A DNA stretch of 64,000 nucleotides from Candidatus Parcubacteria bacterium. Its GTDB lineage: Bacteria > Patescibacteria > ABY1 > BM507 > UBA12075. The stretch lies in the NCBI GenBank assembly GCA_002869165.1, contig PKTK01000001.1:434001-498000 (forward strand). The letters run 5' to 3'. This document shows positions 16,951-24,911 of the stretch, one piece after another (position 1 is the stretch's first letter; every line of letters begins with the position of its first letter). Below the pieces are notes generated by a model. That model did no database searches. It saw only the letters and a list, made by a program, of their open reading frames with translations, and was not told the DNA's origin. A program made the position numbers and the translations under genes.

Positions 16951-17040
16951 ATGCCACGCTAAATATTATAGAGTTGTTAATGTACTATTAAGGTACATAG
17001 GTAACACTTTATAATATTTAAATAATTAGAAAGGCGGCAT
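16951..17040. repeat. 90-bp imperfect inverted repeat
   Basis: ATGCC (16951) pairs with GGCAT (17040). TAAATATTATA (16960-16970) pairs perfectly with TATAATATTTA (17010-17020). GTTAATGTAC pairs imperfectly with GTACATAGGTAAC around a 7-nt loop. It may be a MITE-like element or a rod-shaped RNA; I see no clear promoter. Confidence 0.6.
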
Positions 17041-17060
17041 TACTTCTAATTTAAAAATAA

Positions 17061-17124
17061 AAAAGTGTTACTCTGAGTGAAGCGAATAATCTCGAAATCA
17101 TTCGCTTCACTCAAAATAACACCT
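17061..17124. repeat. inverted GTGTTACTCTGAGTGAAGCGAA element
   Basis: The element reads GTGTTACTCTGAGTGAAGCG ... CGCTTCACTCAAAATAACAC, a near-perfect inverted repeat of about 64 bp. It is a variant of the TGTCATTCTGAGCG family seen at 30651, 34988 and 53459. Confidence 0.75.
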
Positions 17125-17157
17125 AAGACAAAACATCCTTATTTTTAATTCTTAATT

Positions 17158-18288
17158 TTAATTAAAACTATACTCAATCTCTGGCCTCACCACCTCTACC
17201 CAGGTCATACCTGGATTAAACTTTAATTCTTTACCTTCTTCAGTATAAAATCTTGTTCTATCACTAGTATGTTCTTTTTTCCAAGACGCTGTCTTACATG
17301 TTCCGTCCATACAAACAAGGGCTTTTCCTGAGCCAATATTCTCCATTTCCAATCGAAGCTCTTCATCCACTTCTTCTGCTTCCGCTATTTGAATAAGTAC
17401 ATTCTTGGCGGTAATTATTTCACCACTAGCATCCATGTACGGATCTTCTGCTACATATCTTATATAACTATTATCTATTTTATCATATTTCCATTCTACC
17501 TTATGCGTTTCCAAGCGATAAGATATATTTATCGAACCTGAATCTGGTCGCTCTTCTTCGCTGGCCTCATCCTTAAACTCCCAAGGTATAAATCTATTTG
17601 AATCTACGCTACTATCTGCCATATACTCCTCTAAAAGTTCAGTTGAAGTAAAAACATTGTGAGGCATATCTCTATTGTCATCTCGCCAAAAATACTGACC
17701 ATTATAGAATTCATTTATTGATTCTATTTTATCCATTTGTAACTTGACAAGCGCATCAGGACTTCCGCCAACATGTGTATAAAGTGCTGAAAGTTCCCTA
17801 GCCCAGTCTATAAAATATGGCCTAGCACTTCTAACTGGTCCAATTTTTTCAATTTCTTGTCCAGTAGAAAAAACTCCCATTATTCTAGTTATACCTCCCT
17901 CGACTTCAGCTTCAAAAACTAAATGAGCTTTTGAAAGTCCAGCTGGAGGTCTAGCATCCCAATGATTATCAATCATAACTGCTATTAAATAATTTGCATC
18001 TTCTCCTTCTGGAACTAACACTCCATCAATCTTCCGCTTGACCAGTTTTTCCCCTTCTTCTATTTCACTTTTTTTTGCATCACCAATTATCAATCCAGCA
18101 TCTTGCTTATCTTGATTAAAAAGATAAAAAAACACAAAAACCAAAACAAGCAAAGATACAACAAAAATGACTAGATTAACCATTAAGAATATCTTTGCTC
18201 TTTTTTTTCTTTTTTGGATTTCGTCATTTAGACTCAAATCTGTTTTTTCAACAGCAGAATCGTCTTGAGAAATATTTTCTTCCTCCAT
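17158..18288 (-). CDS. DUF3048 (YerB-type) membrane-anchored protein
   Basis: A 376-residue protein with an acidic cytosolic N-terminus, one membrane helix at about 33-56 and a large extracytoplasmic domain. Signatures of DUF3048 are 'VMIDNHWDARPPAGLSKAHLV', 'EGGITRIMGVFS' and 'IGPVRSARPYFIDWA'. The family includes Bacillus YerB and is common in Patescibacteria; its biochemical role is not established. It ends the rodA-rplY unit, 14 bp after rplY. Confidence 0.9.
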   Translation of the reverse strand: MEEENISQDDSAVEKTDLSLNDEIQKRKKRAKIFLMVNLVIFVVSLLVLVFVFFYLFNQDKQDAGLIIGDAKKSEIEEGEKLVKRKIDGVLVPEGEDANYLIAVMIDNHWDARPPAGLSKAHLVFEAEVEGGITRIMGVFSTGQEIEKIGPVRSARPYFIDWARELSALYTHVGGSPDALVKLQMDKIESINEFYNGQYFWRDDNRDMPHNVFTSTELLEEYMADSSVDSNRFIPWEFKDEASEEERPDSGSINISYRLETHKVEWKYDKIDNSYIRYVAEDPYMDASGEIITAKNVLIQIAEAEEVDEELRLEMENIGSGKALVCMDGTCKTASWKKEHTSDRTRFYTEEGKELKFNPGMTWVEVVRPEIEYSFN

Positions 18289-18302
18289 CTATTTAAAAAA
18301 GT

Positions 18303-18947
18303 TTATTTTTGTTCTTGAGCCTCATCTTCTTTTGCAGGCTCTGCTACAGCTTCTGCACTTTCCTCAGTTACAGTCGACTCCTCTTCGACAACTTGAACCT
18401 CTGAAGTCGATACGATTGCATCTGTTTCCAATGTGATCAATTTATAACTTTCAGGCAAAGCGATATCCCCTACTTTGATTGTATCACCGAATTTTTTAAT
18501 TTTTGACATATCTACTTCAAACTTTTCTACTAAATCACCTGGTAAACACCTTACATTAATTGTTTCAAGATTTTTAACAATTGACACAGTAGAGTCTTTC
18601 TCCAGGATGCTTTCGCCTACAAACTCAAGTGGAATTTCTACATCAATTGTTTCTTTCATATCTACTTGATAAAAATCAACATGTTCAATTTTGTCTTTCA
18701 CTGCGTTGAATTGAACATCTTTAATAATAACTGTTGCTTTTTCTTTGTCAATTTCTACATCAATCAAAGTTGATTCACCAGCACTCTCGTAGATTTTCTC
18801 AAAATCAACTAAATTAATCTTAATTGATTTATTTTTAATTCCTTTTCCGTAAATATTGGCAGGAATAAGACCTGTTTTTCTTAACTCATTTACATTTTTA
18901 TCTTCTGCTGACCTCAAAATAGCAGTTAAATTCATTTTTTTTGTCAT
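18303..18947 (-). CDS. rplY: 50S ribosomal protein bL25, CTC form
   Basis: A 214-residue long (Ctc/TL5) form of bL25, which binds 5S rRNA. An N-terminal 5S-binding domain ('AILRSAEDKNVNELRKTGLIPANIYG', seen in part) is followed by the beta-rich C-terminal domain. A low-complexity Glu/Ala tail ('EESAEAVAEPAKEDEAQEQ') adds about 25 residues. It lies between rodA and DUF3048 on the same strand. Confidence 0.95.
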   Translation of the reverse strand: MTKKMNLTAILRSAEDKNVNELRKTGLIPANIYGKGIKNKSIKINLVDFEKIYESAGESTLIDVEIDKEKATVIIKDVQFNAVKDKIEHVDFYQVDMKETIDVEIPLEFVGESILEKDSTVSIVKNLETINVRCLPGDLVEKFEVDMSKIKKFGDTIKVGDIALPESYKLITLETDAIVSTSEVQVVEEESTVTEESAEAVAEPAKEDEAQEQK

Positions 18948-18979
18948 GATTTTATTGTTCGTACAATTCTAGTACTTTC

Positions 18980-20083
18980 TTAATATTTAAACTTGGACCG
19001 TATTATAATGCTTTCACATATACCGATCAATATAAGGCTAGCAACAATAGCTGAGCCCCCATAACTTAAAAAAGGCAAAGAAATACCCACAACGGGCAGT
19101 ATGCCTATATTCATACCTATATTAATAAACATTTCAATAAAAAGCAAGGTGCAGGTGCCAAGAAGGAAATATACCGCGAAATCATTGTTTATTAGCCTAG
19201 CTGCTCGTATTAATCTATAAAAAATAACTGCAAAAAACAAAATTATTAACATTACTCCCAAAAACCCCAATTCTTCAGCTACCACTGCAAAAATGAAGTC
19301 ATTTTGACTTTCTGGAAGAAACTTTAATTGTGATTGAGAACCAAAACCAATACCTCTGCCAGCAATACCACCTGAACAAACCGCAATTATTGCCTGAGTT
19401 ATATTATAACCTTCATCCAAAGAGTTTGCAGTTGGATTTAAAAATGTCATCAACCTTTCCTTTTGATAATCTTCAAAAAATACAAACCACCCGCTTAAAA
19501 AAGTCAAAAAAATTACACCTGCTATCACAACAAAATACTTCTTGGGGATTCCTGAAACGAACACCATACCTGACCATAAGGCAAAAAGTAGGAGTGCTGA
19601 TCCAAAATCTGGCTGAAGTAAAACTAATGCTATAAAAACCACTGTTCCTAGTCCAGAAAGAACCAAGTGCCTAAAAGGATTTAACTTAACTGATACACCT
19701 GAATAATATCTTGCTAAAAACACGATTAAAATAATTTTTATAAATTCAACCGGTTGCATGCTTATCCCACCAAAATCAAACCAACCAGTAGTTCCTCTAA
19801 CGGTTTTACCGAAAAGCAATACTGATACAAGCATTACAACGCCAAAAATATACAAATAAACACTAAAGCTTCTAAAATTTAAAAAATCTAAAAATGATAT
19901 GATGAAAATTAAAGCAACCCCTAAAAAAGCAAAAGCTAATTGCTTCTTAAAATTAACTAAACCAATCGTGTCGTTACCCAAAGCAATACTATAAATTTCT
20001 GCCAAACCAAAACTAATCAGTAAAATAGTTGCTGAGAAAAGTATCCAATCAAAATTTTTTAGATAAACAAATAGTCTATTCAT
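18980..20083 (-). CDS. rodA: RodA/FtsW-type peptidoglycan polymerase
   Basis: A 367-residue SEDS-family polymerase with about ten membrane helices. Family motifs seen are 'GGISMQPVEFIKI', 'LLQPDFGSALLLF', 'SQNDFIFAVVAEELGFLG' and 'GISLPFLSYGGSA'. 'QPVEFIKI' and the C-terminal 'SYGGSA' suit RodA, the elongation enzyme, better than FtsW, but no mrdA/pbp2 gene is adjacent. It lies 15 bp downstream of an unknown membrane protein gene. Confidence 0.9.
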   Translation of the reverse strand: MNRLFVYLKNFDWILFSATILLISFGLAEIYSIALGNDTIGLVNFKKQLAFAFLGVALIFIISFLDFLNFRSFSVYLYIFGVVMLVSVLLFGKTVRGTTGWFDFGGISMQPVEFIKIILIVFLARYYSGVSVKLNPFRHLVLSGLGTVVFIALVLLQPDFGSALLLFALWSGMVFVSGIPKKYFVVIAGVIFLTFLSGWFVFFEDYQKERLMTFLNPTANSLDEGYNITQAIIAVCSGGIAGRGIGFGSQSQLKFLPESQNDFIFAVVAEELGFLGVMLIILFFAVIFYRLIRAARLINNDFAVYFLLGTCTLLFIEMFINIGMNIGILPVVGISLPFLSYGGSAIVASLILIGICESIIIRSKFKY

Positions 20084-20098
20084 TTAGCAAGAGCTCTT

Positions 20099-21085
20099 CT
20101 ATCTAAATTCTCCCACAGGTGTATAAAATCTTTTATATATATCATCTTGAGTTATGTTTACATCTGGTTCAATTTTTATATCCGTTACGGCTTTTAACTT
20201 ACCTGGCCAAGCAAAACTAACATTTCTTTCTGTTTCTGACTCAAAATCATTTACATTATATTTTGATACAGAAATAATATAAGAATAATTATACAATGAG
20301 ATTATTACAGGAAAATTCCAATAGTTATAAGAGCTATTATTACTTATATCAAAAGACAAAGTACTAAGCGGTATTCTTTCACTTAACTGCGTATTACCAC
20401 TTGGTGCAAAAACTACATTAAAAATATCAACATCCATATGAGTTTCTTCAAAATTATCCCAGTCACCAAACAAGTGAGGATTAGTTCTATAGAACTGAAT
20501 ATCACTAACTTCAACTTGTAACCCACCCAAAGCGCTGTCTAATTCATACCCCAAACTTAATAGATGTTTAGTTTCATCAGGTAAAATAAAGCCATCTTCT
20601 TCGGTGAGTATTTCACCATTATTTTTAAAAGTATATTTAAAAGTAGCATAGTGATCTTTGTTTGGATTTTTTATTTGTGTCAATAAATCACTTTTGGTGC
20701 CATTTCCTGGTATTACCTGCACTGGATAATACATCAAATTAGTGGCGGCTTTTTCATAATAAAAATCTATAGAAGGAAGCTTGTTATACATCACTTCTCT
20801 AGTTACGTCTCTATTTTCAGTTATGCCATAAACAAGATATGAAAAAAATTGAAAAAAGAAAAATGACCAGGAAGCAAAAGCAAAGAGAAGTAAACTAAAA
20901 TAAAAAGCGCTTACTAAATTTGATTTATTGCTAAGTATCCAAAAACCAAAATCCATTTTAGCCACACTAAGGCCTTCAGGATCATGATACCTATTGATAT
21001 TAACTCTACTGGGTGGCTCTAATTCAATTTGTTCGGAATCTGTTTGATTTGGATTTTGATTGTTTTTTATATTCTCCTCCATCAT
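20099..21085 (-). CDS. hypothetical single-pass membrane protein upstream of rodA
   Basis: A 328-residue protein with a Pro/Asn/Glu-rich cytosolic start, one membrane helix at about 58-85, and an extracytoplasmic, beta-rich domain of about 240 residues. It ends with TAG 15 bp before rodA, so it is probably co-transcribed with the polymerase. A role in envelope growth is inferred from position only. No family recognised. Confidence 0.7.
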   Translation of the reverse strand: MMEENIKNNQNPNQTDSEQIELEPPSRVNINRYHDPEGLSVAKMDFGFWILSNKSNLVSAFYFSLLLFAFASWSFFFFQFFSYLVYGITENRDVTREVMYNKLPSIDFYYEKAATNLMYYPVQVIPGNGTKSDLLTQIKNPNKDHYATFKYTFKNNGEILTEEDGFILPDETKHLLSLGYELDSALGGLQVEVSDIQFYRTNPHLFGDWDNFEETHMDVDIFNVVFAPSGNTQLSERIPLSTLSFDISNNSSYNYWNFPVIISLYNYSYIISVSKYNVNDFESETERNVSFAWPGKLKAVTDIKIEPDVNITQDDIYKRFYTPVGEFR

Positions 21086-21267
21086 GTTTTAATTATACAA
21101 TAGAAATGGGTATTTTAGCAAACCCATCAAATTACATAATATAAACATTTAAATAAAGGTGGTTTAACACAACGAATACTATTAACCACATAAATTATGT
21201 AATTTGTTTAAAAAAAATTTATTAATTGTTTTGGTTTTACCGCTATTTACTGCCAATCTTTACTTGC

Positions 21268-21366
21268 ACGCTTCTCAGGATGGGTTCGAATAATCTTTGT
21301 CAACTCAAAATAAAAAATCGCCTCTTCGAGACGATTGTTTATTCTGAGCCGACAAAGGGACTCGAA
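21268..21366. repeat. copy A of duplicated tRNA-Thr 3' end and terminator
   Basis: This 99-bp segment matches 21451-21549 at an offset of 183 bp. The last 82 bp (21285-21366) appear identical and include the terminator hairpin plus the 3' end of tRNA-Thr up to CTCGAA. After that it diverges to a GAGGCGG..CCTC sequence, so this copy lacks the rest of the tRNA. Confidence 0.85.
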
Positions 21367-21450
21367 GAGGCGGAAGCCTCACACCCTCATTTTTTCATTG
21401 TAGTACTATATTGTTAGCCATTCCTAGATTTAGTGCTAGTTTTTTCTTCT

Positions 21451-21549
21451 ACGCATCTCAAGATGGATTCGAATAATCTTTGTCAACTCAAAATAAAAAA
21501 TCGCCTCTTCGAGACGATTGTTTATTCTGAGCCGACAAAGGGACTCGAA
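21451..21549. repeat. copy B, attached to the intact tRNA-Thr
   Basis: The partner of 21268-21366. It contains the terminator and the acceptor/T-arm part of the functional tRNA-Thr gene. A direct repeat ending in a tRNA 3' half resembles attachment-site duplication by an integrated element, but only about 85 unique bp lie between the copies. Confidence 0.85.
21499..21519 (-). terminator. terminator of tRNA-Thr
   Basis: An AATCGTCTC / GAGGCGATT stem with a TTC/GAA loop is followed on the minus strand by six T. An identical copy lies at 21316-21336. Confidence 0.75.
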
Positions 21550-21602
21550 CCCATGACCCACGGTTTACAAAACCGTTGCTCTACCAGCTGAGCTATGTCG
21601 GC
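21530..21602 (-). tRNA. tRNA-Thr (anticodon TGT)
   Basis: A 73-nt gene with acceptor stem GCCGACA / TGTCGGC, a standard D-arm, anticodon arm ACGGT-TTTGTAA-ACCGT with anticodon TGT, and a T-arm with GGTTCGAGTCC. CCA is not encoded. Confidence 0.95.
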
Positions 21603-21757
21603 ATATTATTTAACATCAATATTTAAATATCAATATTTATCTTTTCAATAAAACTTATAATACACAATATTTCAAAATAGGTCAATACTGTGGATAAAAA
21701 GACATTTTATATTCAAAAACCATTCATATCACCAAAAACACCTTGTTTTAGAGGGGC

Positions 21758-21785
21758 TTGACAATACTATATGTTGTGGTAAAAT
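21758..21785 (+). promoter_or_regulatory. promoter of rod-shaped RNA candidate
   Basis: TTGACA (21758-21763), 16-bp spacer and TAAAAT (21780-21785). No protein start follows within 200 bp. Confidence 0.7.
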
Positions 21786-21791
21786 AGATAA

Positions 21792-21949
21792 TATAATACA
21801 AGATATAGTATTTCCAAAAATAAAACTTTGCTTTAATTACGCCCTTAGTATTGTACTTGAGACGGTTGCTAAATTACTAATACACATGTGATTTTCACGT
21901 ATTACGATGTTTAGCCCATCTTAGGTATAATTCTGGGGGTGTATTTTTT
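21792..21949 (+). ncRNA. rod-shaped small RNA candidate
   Basis: Downstream of a good promoter, bases 21838-21943 fold into one long interrupted hairpin. TACGCCC pairs with GGGTGTA. A 19-nt arm (21847-21865) pairs with 21916-21934 at 17 of 19 positions, counting G-U pairs. GCTAAA pairs with TTTAGC, AATAC with GTATT, and a GTG/CAC tip closes the rod. A T6 run follows at once, so the hairpin would also end the transcript (about 158 nt). The tip lacks the GGAA loop of SRP RNA, and the large central bubble of 6S RNA is absent. No reading frame explains the pairing. Confidence 0.5.
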
Positions 21950-22007
21950 ACTAAAAACTAATAAAGTGTTAAACAATTTTTTTCTTATTTATAGTTATTA
22001 CAAAATT

Positions 22008-22040
22008 AAAACAGGCGCTTATTTTAAGATCGCCTGTTTT
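22008..22040. terminator. bidirectional hairpin
   Basis: A 10-bp stem AAAACAGGCG / CGCCTGTTTT lies just past the stop of the zinc-ribbon-like frame on the minus strand, with T-runs on both sides. Confidence 0.7.
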
Positions 22041-22045
22041 TTGTT

Positions 22046-22138
22046 TTAATTTCTTTTTTGTCCTGCCCCACCGCAAACACAACAATCATTGTCTGATTTT
22101 CCCGTCCCCTTACAATGAGCACATTTGACAACTACCTT
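22046..22138 (-). CDS. tiny DnaJ-type zinc-ribbon frame without normal start
   Basis: About 30 codons on the minus strand end with TAA at 22046 and contain two CxxCxGxG motifs, 'CAHCKGTG' and 'CCVCGGAG', as in the DnaJ cysteine-rich region. An AAAAGG ribosome-site-like stretch lies just upstream, but the first in-frame codons are GAA AAG GTA GTT, with no ATG, GTG or TTG after the preceding stop. It may use a rare start, have lost its start codon, or be a remnant. Confidence 0.35.
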   Translation of the reverse strand, partial: KVVVKCAHCKGTGKSDNDCCVCGGAGQKRN

Positions 22139-22206
22139 TTCTTATAATTTAAACTTAGGCATTTTATTGCTTGTCATGACAAACTTCCTACTTAGTGTTT
22201 TAAATT

Positions 22207-22446
22207 TCACCGGATAAAAATTGAAAAGTAAAAATACATAACACATGATATTAAAAATATTTTTCCACAAAAAATCCCTTTACTTAGCAACCCACCGACT
22301 TCTTCTTCAAAATAATAGTCCTCTATAAACAAAGGTGAAATAATTACTCTTATAAATGCTATGAAAAAAAGATAGACAAATAATACTAATGTGTAAGTAA
22401 GTAACATCAAAAAGACTGACAATGTGATTTGAAATACAGCCTCCAT
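22207..22446 (-). CDS. small membrane protein
   Basis: A 79-residue very hydrophobic protein with two probable membrane helices (about 5-37 and 55-77). Its ATG at 22446 is preceded by a strong AAGGAGGGT ribosome site. It ends with TGA. No family recognised. It stands alone between two tRNA genes. Confidence 0.6.
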   Translation of the reverse strand: MEAVFQITLSVFLMLLTYTLVLFVYLFFIAFIRVIISPLFIEDYYFEEEVGGLLSKGIFCGKIFLISCVMYFYFSIFIR

Positions 22447-22645
22447 TTCTACCCTCCTTTTTTAAAAGATCTTTCATTTTTATTATCACAAAAATAGTTT
22501 TTAATCAAGTATTAATTGTAAATTTGTATTTATTGTTAATATTTTAAAATAAAAAGATTAAATTTAATCCTTTTTATTAAATTAGTAATTACAATTCAGT
22601 AACATCTCAGGGCAGGTTCTCATCTGCTAGTCACACAAAACAAAA

Positions 22646-22663
22646 AACGCCTCTTCGAGACGT
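22646..22663 (-). terminator. terminator of tRNA-Lys
   Basis: An ACGTCTC / GAGGCGT stem with a TTC/GAA loop and a T-run on the minus strand. It is almost the same sequence as the tRNA-Thr terminator. Confidence 0.7.
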
Positions 22664-22673
22664 CTTTTTTTTG

Positions 22674-22746
22674 TGCGCCCACCAGGATTCGAACCTGGGA
22701 CCTTCTCCTTAAAAGGGAGCTGCTCTACCAGCTGAGCTATAGGCGC
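22674..22746 (-). tRNA. tRNA-Lys (anticodon TTT)
   Basis: A 73-nt gene with acceptor stem GCGCCTA / TGGGCGC, a D-arm with AGCTGGTAGA, anticodon loop CTTTTAA (anticodon TTT) and a T-arm with GGTTCGAATCC. The outermost anticodon-stem pair is G-A. CCA is not encoded. Confidence 0.95.
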
Positions 22747-22771
22747 TTTAAATCTATGATATTTATTTTTG

Positions 22772-22800
22772 TCATTTCGTAGCGAAGCGGAGAAATCCCT
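22772..22800. repeat. half element, GTCATTTCGTAGCGAAGCGG
   Basis: It matches the left end of the element at 24797-24905. It lies in the 266-bp gap before dnaB, which otherwise shows only AT-rich DNA. Confidence 0.55.
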
Positions 22801-23012
22801 TAAACACTACAAAATCATAAAACAAAAAAACATCAAAAGTATTAAAATTTTATTTAATAATAGCTAAAATTAAAACAAACTGCCCTAACGGCAGAAGTTG
22901 CATTATTAATATAACAAATAAATTAAATTTTGTAAAGAGTTTAAAAATAGTGGAAAAATAGTGGAAAAATAAGCTAATTCCAAGCTTGTCTTAAGCTAAA
23001 AACTCCTGTACT

Positions 23013-24410
23013 ATGAGTAATATGTCTAACCAAATATTAGAAAAATTACCACCCCAGAACCTAGAAGCTGAACAGCATTTTCTAGGCTCTATTTTGCTTG
23101 ACAAGGATGCTATCATCAAAGTCGGTGACATGATCAGACCTGATGATTTTTATGACTCAAAACACAGGTTGCTTTATGAAATAATGATTGAATTATATTC
23201 AAAACATGAACCAATTGATGTTGTTAGTATTAGTAATCTCTTAAAAGAAAAAAACAAGCTTGAACAAGTCGGTGGTAGAACTTATCTTGCCAAACTATCA
23301 AATGTTGCTATTACTCCTACTAGCATAGTTAACTATGCTCATATTATCCAAAAAAAGGCTACTCTGAGACGTCTACTAAAAGCTGCTTCAGAAATAACAG
23401 AACTAGGGCAAAAAGAAGATGAGGAAGTTGATGCACTACTAGACAACGCTTAAAGAAAACTTTTTTCCGTTTCTCATAATTACTTAAAAGAATCCTTTAC
23501 CCCAGTTGACACACTTCTAAATGATGCCTTTGAAAGAATTGATGAATTACATAAAATGAGCGGAAAACTCAGGGGTATCCCAACTGGATTCGGTGATTTG
23601 GACAATCTTCTAACAGGATTACAGAAATCTGACTTGATCATCCTGGCTGCTAGACCATCTGTAGGTAAAACATCGTTTGCCCTAGATATAGCCAGACAAG
23701 CAGCCGTAACACACAAAGCAGCTGTAGGAATATTTTCACTTGAAATGAGTAAGGAACAGCTAGTTGATCGTATGCTTTGCGCTCAATCAAATGTTAGTCT
23801 ATGGAAAATGAGATCTGGTAAGCTATCTGACTCTGACGCCAATAATGACTTTGCCAAAATTGCTGAAGGTATGGGACATCTTTCTGAGGCACCTATATAC
23901 ATCGACGACTCCCCTAACTGCTCAGTAATGGAGATTCGAACTAAAGCTAGGAGATTAAAGGCTGAAAAAAATCTTGATTTGCTAATAATTGACTACCTCC
24001 AACTCATGGAAGGTCGTGGTAAACATTCTGACAATCGTGTTCAAGAAGTAGCTGAAATTTCTAGTGGTCTCAAGGGTATTGCTCGTGAATTAAATATCCC
24101 AGTTATTGCCCTCTCACAGCTTTCTCGTGCAGTTGAACAAACCAAACCAGCTATCCCAAAGCTTGCTCATCTTAGAGACTCTGGTTCTATTGAACAAGAT
24201 GCTGATGTAGTTATGTTTATTTATAGAAAATCCGCTGACAGGAACTACAACAAAGAAGAATTATCAGCCGAAGAAAAGAACGCTGGTGAAATCCATGTTG
24301 CCAAACACAGAAATGGTCCAACCGGAAAAGTAAATCTATTCTTTGATGAAGTAACCGTTAGTTATAAAAACATGGCTAGAGTTGATTACCAAGAGCCACC
24401 TCAACAATAA
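23013..24410 (+). CDS. dnaB: replicative DNA helicase DnaB, interrupted by in-frame TAA
   Basis: A 466-codon frame is broken only by TAA at 23451-23453 (codon 147), in the linker between the N-terminal domain and the RecA core. N-terminal domain: 'PQNLEAEQHFLGSILLD'. Core motifs: Walker A 'ARPSVGKTSFALD', 'FSLEMSKEQLVDRML', Walker B 'LLIIDYLQLM', and the C-terminal arginine/sensor region 'LRDSGSIEQDADVVMF'. The linker reads 'LLDNA-stop-RKLFSVS', where relatives have 'A-E-x-K-(L/I)-F', so GAA to TAA fits. DnaB should be essential, and the 146- and 284-residue parts are unlikely to suffice alone. I therefore favour a sequence error over a pseudogene. Confidence 0.9.
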
Positions 24411-24510
24411 TAAGTAAATAACAATAATATAATTTAATATCGAAACTCTAATCTGCCCTATAAATTATTATTCGTAAATTCGTACAGATTCGTATTTTCG
24501 TAACCCTACT

Positions 24511-24786
24511 ATGTTCAACAAACTAAAACAAGTAAAAGACCTAAGAAACCAAGCTAAAACCATGCAAGATGCCCTATCAAACGAGTCAGTAACTCTAGAT
24601 AAAGGTGGAATCACCCTAAGCATGGATGGAAACATGAAAATAACAAGTCTTAAAATAGAAGATGATGTTAAAAAAGAAAAAATAGAAAAAATAGTTCCTG
24701 ATCTAGCAAATGATGCTACTAAAAAAATCCAAAAAATCATGGCTCAGAAAATGCAAGAAATGGGAGGACTACAAGGACTGTTCTAG
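24511..24786 (+). CDS. YbaB/EbfC nucleoid-associated protein
   Basis: A 91-residue DNA-binding protein of the YbaB/EbfC family, which forms a dimer that binds DNA and often accompanies recR. It opens with 'MFNKLKQVKDLRNQAKTMQ' and ends with the short 'MQEMGGLQGLF', as in CPR members. It lies between dnaB and recR on the same strand. Confidence 0.9.
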   Translation: MFNKLKQVKDLRNQAKTMQDALSNESVTLDKGGITLSMDGNMKITSLKIEDDVKKEKIEKIVPDLANDATKKIQKIMAQKMQEMGGLQGLF

Positions 24787-24796
24787 TCCTGCCTTT

Positions 24797-24905
24797 GTCA
24801 TCTCGCAGCGAAGCGGGGAGATCCCTTATACATTTTAATTTGTAATGGTGAAGCGATTTACCACAGGCACCTTGTCTCCAGTCGTTTCACTCCTTACGAA
24901 ATGAC
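24797..24905. repeat. inverted GTCATCTCGCAGCGAAGCGG element
   Basis: The left end GTCATCTCGCAGCGAAGCGG and right end CGTTTCACTCCTTACGAAATGACAA form an imperfect inverted repeat of 109 bp between ybaB and recR. The right end abuts the recR coding region. Confidence 0.7.
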
Positions 24906-24911
24906 AAATAT

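Noticed and set aside
21226..21417. 63-codon plus-strand frame over the tRNA-Thr region
   Set aside because: It reads through the duplicated terminator and tRNA 3' end; the repeat explains the sequence.
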